Assembly (NCBI GenBank): GCA_014529385.2
Contig: CM043947.1
Location: forward strand, 126,208,891 to 126,272,890
Reading direction: 5' to 3'
Length of the DNA stretch: 64,000 nt
Source of the DNA: Adiantum capillus-veneris
Lineage: Eukaryota > Streptophyta > Polypodiopsida > Polypodiales > Pteridaceae
Positions 35,209 to 45,800 of this stretch are shown one piece after another. A program made the translations under genes and the position numbers. The notes below the pieces were generated by a model, which saw only the letters and a list, made by a program, of their open reading frames with translations, was not told the origin of the DNA and did not search any database. The stretch's first letter is position 1. Every line of letters begins with the position of its first letter.

Positions 35209-36267
35209 CTAAGGCATGCTCCGGCGGCTCTGCTCAGGCTGGGTGTGTTGGTATGCTTCTGTTGCTGCCTCATGTAATGTCTGTGTCAGTATAGGAGTTA
35301 GATCCTCCAGAGGTCGCCCCAGGTTCTCAGTGCATAGGCGTCTGTAGATTCCGTTCATGTATGCAGAATCCGTCTCCCATGTGAATGTGTAGCGAGTGGG
35401 GGCTGCTACTCGTGGCCTTTGTGCTACACTGAACTGGAAGGAGATGGTCATCGACACCAGAGCATGATCCACCGCCACCCCGACCGGTCTGGGCCCAACT
35501 GTGAGATCCTGGATACTAGAGATGAGATTCGGCTATGCCATGACATAGTCCACTGTGCTGGCTCCATGTGTGTGTGGGAAGCATGTAAAACCTCCTGCAG
35601 GAAATCTCTGTAGGCCGTTCAAGATGGCCAATCCATGTGCAATGCCCATGTCTATCAGGTGTCGCCCATACTCAGTATATTCCACATCGTGTGATAGTTT
35701 GGAAAGGCCCGTCTCTGCAACATCTAGCTCTCTTAGCATCTCCTCTGAAGTATCATAAAACACTACCTGATGATGGGCAGTCCTAGCATTGAAGTCCCCT
35801 AGGATAATAATGTCACCATCCCTAGAGAACTCCCATATGTCATCATCCAAAATAGAGAAAGGGGACTGTCCTTTGGGTGATGCATAAACTGATGTACTCG
35901 GGGGAAAGTAGCAAATAGCTAGATAGAGGTATTTGCCTGTCTCTGCTTTCAGTCTCACCCACATGTACCTAGCCTGCTCGTCCCTGTGGGCTATATGTAT
36001 CAGTGGCTACAGATGCTCTCTAAATAACACTGCCACTCCCCCCGAGCCCCGCCCTCTGTGCTTTGAGCATGTCTTCTGTCTATAGGATGTCTCCCACCTG
36101 TATCCAGTGATGTGAGGCATGGATTGCCCAGGGGCTTGGTGTGTCTTAGAGTAAAAGATGATGTCTCTTCCAGTAAAGCTATCCTCAAAAGCTCCCACAT
36201 CAAGACGCATAGATCCATTGTAGTTCTAGGCAGCTACTTTGAGTGTGGTCCCATAAGTCTCGCACCG
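35209..36267 (-). pseudogene. LINE-C ORF2 endonuclease domain
   Basis: An APE-type endonuclease follows the ORF1 stop in the same frame. Motifs: KVAA(W)N-NGSM, where Trp is now TAG (36228-36226); the Glu motif read as SKTHQ, where the sister copy has SETHQ; IIILGDFNAR; GASTVDYVMA; and AVDHALVSMT. Further TAG stops are at 36009, 35535 and 35211. Two of these (36009 and 35535) correspond to CAG in the plus-strand copy. A 10-bp deletion near 35140 shifts the frame before RT. Loss of the catalytic Glu and the stops make it inactive. Confidence 0.88.
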
Positions 36268-37164
36268 TCATGTGGAGCGTCGCTCTAGTATTACCACTTT
36301 TTCGTCTCGGTAAAAAGCGATCTTGCCTTTTCCCCTTGCCGCTCTAATCTCCGGCATTACTTCCTGCATATGAGCGATCTGTGAGAGGGTGAGATCATCC
36401 CCGAGAAAGATGCCAGTCTCTTTAAGAGTTGGTCTTTTCTTCAAGAAGGACTTCTTCGCTTCCATGGAGGGAAAACGGAGGATGAGTGCTCTTTCTTTTG
36501 AGGTTTCTCCTCTGCTTCCATTTTTCTTTATGTTGCCCACTCTCCATGCCCTTGTGTGTGTCGGCTCATGAATCCCCATCAAGGCTGTGAGTTCTTTTAC
36601 TTCTTCGTCCACATTGCCTTTGTCTTTAAGACCGCAAATTCTCACATGTAAAGCGCGCACCCTTCTCCTCTGCTCCTCCTCTAGTGTCTGATTAATGATG
36701 TTGTTGGGTGTGGACGTGGGCGTTATCTCCTTGCCTTTTCCTTTCTTGGCCACCTTGATCCATTTCTCGGCTTCGTCCGCCTTCTGTTGAGTTTTGGTAA
36801 GAACATCCACCCAAGAAGTCGTCATTTCTTTGTGCTGCTCTTCTCCCTCTTTGATGGCCCGTACTTGCTCCTTGATCGTGTTGATTTCTTCGATTACTGA
36901 GGGTTGCAGTTCGCCCTCTTCCAGTGTGTTTCTTGATCGTGCTTCGGCGAGATCTTTCTTGAGTGACGCGATCTCTTCCTCTTGGGTCGTCACTCGGTCT
37001 TCCAGCGTGCTTATCTTGCTCTCTTGGATCAGCACGCGCCCTTCGAGCATGTTTATTGTGCCCCAGAGATTGCGGTTCATCTTGGTAATGATCTCCGTCA
37101 TTTCCTCTTTGCATTTTTGAATGGCATCCTCTAGGGGGTCGGCTTTATCGTTCATCTTCCTCAT
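36268..37164 (-). CDS. LINE-C ORF1 protein, coiled coil plus RRM-like plus CTD
   Basis: An intact 298-aa frame starting MRKMNDKADPLEDAIQK. Residues ~10-115 are a heptad-rich coiled coil (MLEGRVLIQESKISTLEDRV). After a basic linker (KKGKGKE) an RRM-like region starts at ALHVRICGLKDKGNVDEEVK (about 180) and runs to ALILRFPSMEAKKSFLKK. A C-terminal domain follows (LGDDLTLSQIAHMQEVMPEI...GKIAFYRDEKVVIL). This is the layout of L1 ORF1p (Transposase_22-like), a trimeric RNA chaperone that packages LINE RNA. Most plant L1 ORF1 proteins instead carry an RRM with CCHC knuckles, and no knuckle is seen here. The frame ends TGA-CGG, directly in frame with ORF2. Confidence 0.85.
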   Translation of the reverse strand: MRKMNDKADPLEDAIQKCKEEMTEIITKMNRNLWGTINMLEGRVLIQESKISTLEDRVTTQEEEIASLKKDLAEARSRNTLEEGELQPSVIEEINTIKEQVRAIKEGEEQHKEMTTSWVDVLTKTQQKADEAEKWIKVAKKGKGKEITPTSTPNNIINQTLEEEQRRRVRALHVRICGLKDKGNVDEEVKELTALMGIHEPTHTRAWRVGNIKKNGSRGETSKERALILRFPSMEAKKSFLKKRPTLKETGIFLGDDLTLSQIAHMQEVMPEIRAARGKGKIAFYRDEKVVILERRST

Positions 37165-37483
37165 GCTTGATCGCCGTCCACAATGGAGTTAGATGTACGT
37201 GTGCACCCACAGCAGCAGGGGGCGCGGCAGTTGGGCGAGTGGGGGAGCCGTCTGCAAGGGAGTCACTAGATGTACGTGTGCACACACACTAGTAGCGGGC
37301 GCGACGAGTGGGGGAGTGAGGCGGTATGGCCAGGGAGGGGCGGCGATAGTTACAGACGGGAGAGAGGGAGAGAGGGGGGGGGGGGGGGGGTAAAGTATGG
37401 TAAAGAGAATGGGGGAGGGGGGTACAGTATGGTTTTTTTTAAAATATAAATTAAATTTTAAAATAATAAATTAAAATGAAAAG

Positions 37484-37567
37484 AAATGAGATGAAATGTT
37501 ATAGTAACGTCTTCAAAAGGCCATAGTGACCTATGAGACCGGAAAGCTGCAAGGCGGTGGATGGGTT
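37484..37567 (-). mobile_element. LINE-C 3' end fragment upstream of ISE2
   Basis: The minus strand gives the last ~85 bp of LINE-C (GGTCTCATAGGTCACTATGG, then CTTTTGAAGACGTTACTATA ACATTTCATCTCATTTC). It sits between the LINE-C copy 1 5' end and the helicase promoter. Confidence 0.65.
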
Positions 37568-37906
37568 ATTAAAAAAAAAAAATTAATTTTTTTTTTTAAA
37601 GACTTCCTACGCGTAGAAGAAGGGGGGTGGGGGCTATGAGACTTTCTACGCATAAAAAAAGAAAGGGGGACATGCTACGCTAAGACATGCTACGCGTAGG
37701 GGAAGCGGGCAGCAGATTCATCGCACGAGGGGGGGGGGGGGTGCGGGTGCAGAGCAGGGAGCAGCGCGTGCGAGAGAGAGAGAGCGCGAGGGGGGGGGCG
37801 GGGCAGCGGGAGCAGAGGCAGCGCGAGGGCGGGTGCAGAGCAGGGGGCAGCGGGAGCGGGAGCAGGTGCGGGTGCAGGGCAGGGAGCAGCGGGAGAGGGA
37901 GAGGGA

Positions 37907-37946
<40 letters not shown>

Positions 37947-38113
37947 CTTCGAAGATTCTCTACGTCCACGACTTTTCAAAATCGTGGAGACATATCTCCA
38001 AACTTTTGGTCGGATTCCGTTTGAACCCAGCTTATTAACCAATCAACGTGCGGTGTTTCGAACAAACATAGATACTTTGATCACACCGTGCGTTTAGTTG
38101 TTGCAAGCTCGCC
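37568..38113 (+). promoter_or_regulatory. Upstream region of the ISE2-like gene
   Basis: This GC-rich stretch separates a LINE 3' end (to 37567) from the helicase ATG. From 37690 to 37910 it holds imperfect repeats of a GGGTGCAGAGCAGGGAGC-like unit, G runs, then a short (GA)n at about 37913-37943. A 22-bp palindrome follows immediately. I see no convincing TATA box, so the transcription start cannot be placed. The first in-frame ATG that opens the long exon 1 frame is 38114. Promoter function is inferred from position only. Confidence 0.4.
37940..37961. promoter_or_regulatory. 22-bp perfect palindrome, heat-shock-element-like
   Basis: The core AGAATCTTCGAAGATTCT reads the same on both strands, and the symmetry extends to 22 bp. 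It contains two overlapping matches to the nGAAnnTTCn heat-shock-element unit. It lies 152 bp upstream of the helicase ATG, beside a (GA)n tract. HSF binding is inference; a 5'UTR hairpin is the alternative. Confidence 0.35.
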
Positions 38114-39785
38114 ATGGCTATCTCCAAGCAGTTTTGTCTGCCTGCAGGGGACTGTAGATGTTCTTCTCATCAGAAGCGTCTCCCAGCTACTCTCTCCAGC
38201 AGTAACTCTCACTCCCGCATTTGTCCCTTCTCACGACATCGCTCCTTGTTCAGGCCTCATTCGCTCACTGTTGAAAGAGAAGAATCTGGTTGGTCAGCAG
38301 CTGCAGACCGTTGGAAGTCGCCCTCGCCCACCACAAGTAGCTCAGAAGACAACTCCAGTCTTGTTTACGATGATGACGATGCCAGTGATGATGATGATGA
38401 GCTGGGTTCTGTTGAGGATGCCATTAAGGACCTTGTAGAGTTGGATGACCTTGTTTCCGATGGCAATGAGGAAGATGATGATGGCTCAGAAGCTCTTTCC
38501 AGCGATACTTCTGATGGAAAGGCAGATATTCATAAAAGAGTGCAAGAACTTTGCCTACGGATTCAACGGCGAAAAGATGATAAAATTACTGCAAGGGACC
38601 TGTCTGCACTCTACAACTTCCGCATCGACAAGTTTCAGGTGGGTCATATCTCTGTAGTTTTTGTAGATGTTGTAGCTACCTGCTGGGTGAAGGCACAAGT
38701 ATAAACTAGTTCAAGGACTAAGTTTTCTGGTATAGAGAAAGGGACTTTAATGTCCTTTCTCTGTAATAATTGCGACCACAAGGCAATCGACGGAGGCCGG
38801 GAGCCATGGTGGGAGCATTTATTACGGGGGAAGAACACTAGAGGGGGCTGTCAAGAGTTGAGGGTGGGAGGGAGGTTTTATTCCTGGAATTGACTTGTCA
38901 AGGGCACATTGGCAGAGGGGATAGGAAGTAATCATTTTTTCCCGGCTGCTCACTTATCAGCCGTGCATGGGCTCTCCCATCACCATCGTTTTTTATGGCT
39001 GCTCATGTGTCGCAAACTGAGGAGCTGAATGTCTGCAGAGTTTCCTACTGCTGACTTGGAGCTACTTCAGTGGAGATTACTGCCAGTTATGTCTAGTAGA
39101 TGTAGGGCTGAGATCTTATGCCCCCTGACCTGGACCTTGACAATAACTAGAGATAATTCTGAAGCAGATGATTCATCATGAATTGTAGCGGCTCTTTTAG
39201 TAGGCCCAAAATTGTACAAGAATTCCACTGTAAGCTCATCCTAGGCTGGAGATTTTCCATGTGCTACATATGAGACTTTGCCCAATTCGTCGAATGTAAT
39301 AGGCTTTGCAAAGGAATTTTTGAGCTATTTTAGAAGAGGTGGGATGAACATGAAGAAGAATCTTAGCTCTAGCATCCAACTTAGGAAGCGTAGGGTAGAG
39401 AGCTGCAAATACTCTTTTTAAAGGTGGAGAGAATGCATGAGACAATTCACAGTTTAAACTAGTCCACTATTCTTGAGGTAGCCTTGCTCATTTGATGGAG
39501 TCAAATTTTCTGGTGGGATGTAATCCTACAAAAAAACTGCTTGGAGGAAGAATCCTTATCCAAGAAATGCAGGTTGTTGTGCCCTTATCTGTCATTTTTG
39601 CATTTAACACAAACACACATACTTACTTTTTTCCTTTGTAATTCTTATGTTACTATTGAAAAATCTCAGGATGAGGGAAAACCCTCGAAGAAGATAATGC
39701 ACGAGGTAGAATCCTGCACTCCGACCATGAAGAAGAGGTTCAAAGGAGTGAGCAACTAAAAGCAGTCAAAACATAACTCTAGTGT

Positions 39786-39837
<52 letters not shown>

Positions 39838-42800
39838 TTATTTTTGTAGATCTTGATTGAATATACAAGTGGGAAACCTCAAACAGAGGAAAACCCACAA
39901 TAAAGAAGAGGTACAAAAGGCAAAGTCACGAAATCAGTTGTGGTCACCCTCCAAGTGGCAAGTATCAATTGTGGTGGCAAAGAACGCTATGTCGCATCTG
40001 ATCTACCTCTCAAAGAGCATTTTCTTATGGCGATGTATGGTGGGTGCTTTACCGATTGGTACTTTGTTACATGTGCGGCACATCGCCTCTCTCATTGTGT
40101 CCAATGCCATGGGACTGACGAGACTGACGCATTTTTTTTGGGATTGCCGCTTTTCCAGACCTCTTTCATCAAGCAAGTGGCCCCTGCTCTGCGCCTTTGT
40201 TTCCCTCCGGAATATTTCAAAGAGGATTCTAGATTTTTGGAGTCCTCCAGCCGCCACAAGTCTCCATTTGAGGTCTTCTTTAGTTGGGTCAGATTTTGGG
40301 TTTTGTTGACAATATGGCCACACACACACACACTGACCACCAATCAACCAAGAAGCCCCTTGATAGACAGTGAATAAGTTCATGGAGAGCGATTTGATTG
40401 CCTCGCGTGCTCGTACTTCACCAACTGGTCAGTGAACTCAAGTTGCACGTTGTAGCAGAGGTCACTACCGTAAGAGCGAAGTATTGGTTGAGTTGCTCCA
40501 ATGTGACATGCCTAGCTTGTAGTGATGCTGAAGAGCTTTCTGCTGCTTTTTTTATGTAACAAAAGTGTGCTAAGTGCTTTATTATTTTCCTGTCTTTAAT
40601 GAACATCAAAAGTTAAAGAAGCTCCCTTGGTTGCAGCGTCTTGCTATCGAGGGATTTTTAAAAGGCTCCTCTGTGGTGGTTTGTGCCCCAACTAGCAGTG
40701 GAAAGACTTTGATTGCAGAGTGTGCTGCTGCTGCAACTCTGGCACTGAAGAGGCGCTTGTTTTATACCACACCTCTGAAAGCTCTTTCCAACCAGAAACT
40801 TCGAGAATTCAGGTGTTGTGAGACAGCTCAAGCCTCATCATGGATCTGAATGTTGTCTAATAAATGGAATTTCTGTGTATTACCTTGAGAGGTTTCTTAC
40901 AATCTATAGCATTTGCTATGAGCAGGACTATGTTTGGTGAAGAAAATGTGGGACTGATTACAGGAGATGCTTCTGTTAATAGAGATGCACCCATATTGAT
41001 CATGACAACAGAGATTCTGCGCAATATGCTCTATCAAAGGTAGGCAATACTGAAAGAAACGTTAACTGTTTCCAAATCCGAACTCATAACTCCAAACATT
41101 TTCTCGCTCAGCAGCAATTTTTGCAGCATGCTATGTGCTATGTAATGCTGTTAACATGCCAATTTTATGGTTTAAGCATGATGCATTCCAAGTATACTCC
41201 GTTTGCATATATTTACGGGTATGAGTTTGATGCCTTGCAGTCTTGGGACATTGGAGGAAGGAGATCAGTTGCACAATGTTTCGATGATTGTACTTGACGA
41301 AGTTCATTATCTGAGTGACACATCGCGGGGGACGGTCTGGGAAGAAGTGGTATGTCAAGATACACTTGTACCGTGTTTCAAACTTGACCATATGTTGGAT
41401 ATGCTGCGGCAGTGTAGTCTAGGGCTTTTCACAGAATGGATGTTTTCTGCATAGACATGTTGGCTGGTGAGGAGACCTATGGAAAGGCATTCACCTGAAT
41501 TTTGTGTTTATTTTTGCTTCAGGTCATATACTGCCCTAAGGAAGTGCAGCTTATATGCCTTTCTGCAACTGTTGCAAATTCTGATGAACTTGCTGGTTGG
41601 ATTGCCAAGGTCTGCTTCTAAGGCTCATGGCTCAAAAGTGTATTGGTATTGTACTGGTGATTCCATTGTTCATTGTTCATTGTTCTTGTAGGTGCATGGT
41701 CCTACTGAGCTTGTGACTTCAAGGCGAAGACCGGTGCCATTAACTTGGCATTTTTCAAGCCGTTACTCTCTAGCACCTCTGCTAAGCAATGGTGGTACAC
41801 AAATGAACAGGTAATTGTGTGTTAAGATATCCTTCTGTTATTGATTGCGGTTTGTGGTGCTCAATGGTCTTGTAGCTTTTTTTGTTGGTGGCACCCTCCA
41901 TATCGTCCTTCCATGCCCGCCCTTGTTCTCAGCTCTTTCTTGCACAGATTTATTCCCCGTCTTGGTGATCTTTATCAATCAATGCCAGCATTTAATTCCC
42001 CCTTTTTAGTTTTCCTCTTTTTGTATTGCAAAAAATATTCAAGTGACACCCTTTTTGCTTCCTTTATTTCTCCTAAGCAACATTGATGATGTCGCAAGAC
42101 CAAATCAAGCTCTTCCTAGAGTGGCCAAAGCTCATTTTTCAAGTAATGCCTACGAACATTGATATTATTTGTCCCCAAAGAGTTGGTCTAATTGTAAGGC
42201 TTTGGCTTCTCCACCTTGGGTTGTGGGTTTAAATCCCCCGTTGGGTCCCCTCTAGAGGGACACCTTGTCCTCATCTGGTGTTCACCTTGCTAGGGCTCTT
42301 GCCTTTGAAAACTCTCGTGACCCACCCGAGGAGGAGGTTCCTAGTTGGTTGCTACGAGTTCTCTCTGCCGTTCCCAGCACATGGTGCATCAATTAGGTGG
42401 CCATGGTGATGCCTACGCGTGGCTCAGCACCTCCCCCTGTGGATTGTTGGTAATTAAAAAAAAAAAAAGAAACATTGATATCGCCTAGAATACTTATGTT
42501 TTGTGAAAGCGAGTGGTCGGAAAAACCCCTGGTAGAAGTGGGCTCTGAAGTTTGCTGCGAAGCATGCTCATCCTGTTGCTGAGTCCCTGCTCTAAAGAAG
42601 TCAGTGATCTCTCTCTGTGAATGTCTCCCACTACCTGGTCTCCTCAAGGGACTTTCCCTGTGTCTGTGCAGCTCTAGCAAAAACAACCCGAGGTATTTCT
42701 GATCCTGATATCTCATGACTCTAGCCAACGGTCCAAAGCCCTCTCTGAATAGACAGTGAAAGAGCCCTTGTATCTCGTAGTATACCGGACAATGAAAAAT

Positions 42801-45800
42801 GTGACGTGACTCTGCCTTTGGCTCTACATGACATAACTGGCATATCTTGGCTTCTGCTGGTACTCAGTAAAAATCTGCGAGTCTCAATCTCTAGCCGATG
42901 CAACGATGGGCGCATCTGACCAATAGCACATCGTATCCCATAGGATAAATGAGTGTCCATATACTAATATAGGCCGGTCTGATCACATATCCATCCTTTG
43001 TTAGTTGGAGGAGATGTTCTCTGTAGAAAGCCATCTTCGTGCCCAACTCTTATATTGGTTGTATCCATGTGCTTCTGGTATCTAGTTGAATCAAATCCTG
43101 ATGTATAAGTCTAGTGGTCTCCATCCGTGTGAGAGAAAGGGAGGGTGCATCCAAGGAGTACTGGAATGGAGGCAGTCTATTCATGCTGAAGCCTTGTGAC
43201 TGAAACCATGATGTCATTTGCCCATACCAACATGCTCTGTCCCCTTGTAGCGCTAGCTGTCGGGATGACTCAAGTGCTAGCCGAGCATATCTGTCTCTGG
43301 GAAGGTCTCATAAATTATGCATGAAGGAAACTGATTTAGTAAGGGCCTCAACTAAGAGAGGAGGGGCAGCTAACTCAGCCCGAATAATCTCATGTGGCAC
43401 TGAGGCCTTAGCCCGAATCATTTGAGAGATCATAGAGACTAGAGGCCTCTCCATACATCTCCGTCCATCAGTGCTACCAGATCTGCCCTAATGGTCCACT
43501 TAGGGCCCCCAAATTTGAACCCCATAGAGCATAGCTGAAGCCACTAGAGTGTAAAAAAGCCACAGCTTTGTTCGAGGTTCCTGAAACTGAACTTGCGAAC
43601 ACATCTTCTCCAAACCTCCCAAGGCTGCATAAGCTCTCGTCAATCTAGTCTCTGCTGCTCTTCTCAATGAAAACAAGCCTCATAATCATAGCCTTTCCGG
43701 GCAATCTTAACCATATAAGAGAGTACAAGTAACATGGCTCTATTACAATCTGTCTACAAGGGGGTATTGAAGGGGTCACGTGCATAGAACAGGGCGCGGG
43801 CGCCTACTAAAAACAGGTCACAAGTGGCAACACTATTCAGAGTCTGGAATCTCCTCATGATGCCTAGAGATTAGTAGAACCTCAGAAGGCAGAGCATTGC
43901 CACGAAGAAGCCTTCTTTCATTAGATCTAGATCTAGGGCCTTGAGCGTTTGTAGATAACATCTATGGCAAGGTGAGTATGAAACTGCTTAAACAAGACGG
44001 TGCTTTAAAAGTGTCTAGCGAACCATGAGTTGGCTATTCAAAAATAGTATAAATAGCCTCAAGGCCTGCAAGCAATAGTACTGAATAGACACTTTGTTCT
44101 ATTATAATATTAGCAAAGTAACGCTTTGATACCACTGGAAGGCTAGGAAAAAAAAGAAAAATTGCTTGATAAAGGGTTTTTCTGGTAGGTTCTCTAAAGA
44201 TCTTTTGGGAATGCATGCTCAGTCAAGAGTTATAGGTACAGGCTTTCAAGTGTATTCTTACCTATGCCAGTATCATTAAAAATTAGCATTCATTGCTGCT
44301 TCATGGTTGCCACAACGTGAAAAATCATTTTAAGACTCACTTTGTATGCAAAACAATGTTATGGGGTCCTATCTAGAAATGAACTTTGTTAATAAGGCTC
44401 AGTCCTGTGAGTTAATGTGATCATGCTGCTCTACATGTCTTCATCGAATGCGTTAACACAGGCTAATAGTTTTGGCTTAACATTTACAGGAGGCTTGCTC
44501 TAGGGGGGTATAATTATGAGGTTACTACTTTAACAGATGAGGAGTTCTCAAATGAGGACTTGCAGTTCTCGCGTCGAAGGCAGGTGAGAAGCTTCTTGTC
44601 TGTATTTAATTCTAGTCTGTTTTAGGGAGACTATTAACTTTTGTTAGTTATTCATATTGAGCGTTGATAGAATCAGTTTCTGTTGAACTTATTGCTGCCT
44701 TAGCAATAAGTTTTCTGCCTTAGCACTCATTTGTCTATAAATGTCTACCGATTTTAGAAAGTCTTTGCTAAGTTAGGTGCTTCAAAGTTTCTCTCCTGGC
44801 CATCTGCATATCAAAACGACTGGAGTTCATATAGCAATATATTTATTTAGGCCCTCTTGAGCATGAATCGGAGGAACGTTGGAGTGGGATGGAGGCACGT
44901 CTGTTGAACCTGAGTTTTAAATGATGTGATGGGAAATACATAGTTTGGGTGCCGAGTGTGGACATTTACCCTTTAGCTGGAGTGTAAATCGCTTCTTATT
45001 TGTTATCATGCAGTCTTCTGTGGAGGAGTGGGTTATGTAGCATTGAATCTAACATCTGCAGAGAGTGAGAATAGTTTTCAGGTCTAGAAAGAATATTAGT
45101 GGTATGAGTAGCTGCCTGTAGAAAGGGGAGTGGGGCTTCAGAGAGGTCTTGATTGAGAAGCCTAGGCAATGAATAAGTGGCCTATCTGTGTTGGGGAAAC
45201 TCTGCCCCTCTCTCTTTGTTGTGTGCACTTTTAGAAGATTCAAGTTCTTTAAGTTCAGTGTGCTTGAAGTCTGTTTAATGTTAGTCAGTTCACCGTCTTT
45301 TTTAAAATGTCCAACTGGTTTCATTGGTATGAGAGCGCAATTGATTGCTCTTCTCAACAGTTTCAAGAGCTATGGGGAACTTACAGAAACTAACACCCAT
45401 CAGGATGAGGAACAATATGAAGGATACGAGCTGAGGAAGAGGTTGAGGTAGAAGTCCAGGAGGAGGACGAGGAGACCAACGGCCATAAGGAGGCTCTAGA
45501 CACTTGTGGGGGAGGCTTGATTGAGACATTTGTGACTCAAGAGGCTTGAGGGAGGGGGGGGCACTATGGATACTTGCGGGGGAGGCTTCATTGAGACATA
45601 TTTGGGGCTCAAGAGGCTTGGGGGAGGGGGGCACTTTTATCAAAGATGTGACCTCTCAACAGCCCCACCTTGACAAGGATCTCTGGCAGCCCTAAAACAG
45701 CAATAAGAATGGTACGAGCAAAATTTTGAAATGGCCAAAAGTCGCCTGAGGGGCATTTGACAAAAGGTCATTGGTTGGTACGAACTGGATGGATACATGC

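Larger units (their letters stand above)
32354..37430 (-). mobile_element. LINE-C copy 1: near-complete LINE with L1-type ORF1p
   Basis: A ~4.9 kb minus-strand LINE with an intact ORF1 (37164-36268), then endonuclease, RT and a C-terminal zinc knuckle in ORF2, ending in AACATTTCATTTCATG at 32354. ORF1 and the endonuclease share one frame separated by TGA-CGG. Upstream, 37190-37266 and 37267-37320 are two partial copies of a 77-bp GC-rich unit starting TAGATGTACGTGTGCA, comparable to promoter monomers. ORF2 is broken by four TAG stops, a TGA and two indels. No target duplication was identified. Confidence 0.88.

Noticed and set aside
36268-36275. ATGA overlap as a termination-reinitiation start for LINE-C ORF2
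   Set aside because: That ATG is out of frame with the endonuclease and hits a stop after about 17 codons in copy 2.
42482-42510. SILGDIN in intron 6 as an endonuclease GDFN motif
   Set aside because: It follows the C-terminal part of ORF2, with no other endonuclease motif; probably chance.
45323-45640. TRIM-type mini LTR element in intron 7
   Set aside because: A primer-site-like motif and purine tracts exist, but no pair of LTRs was found.
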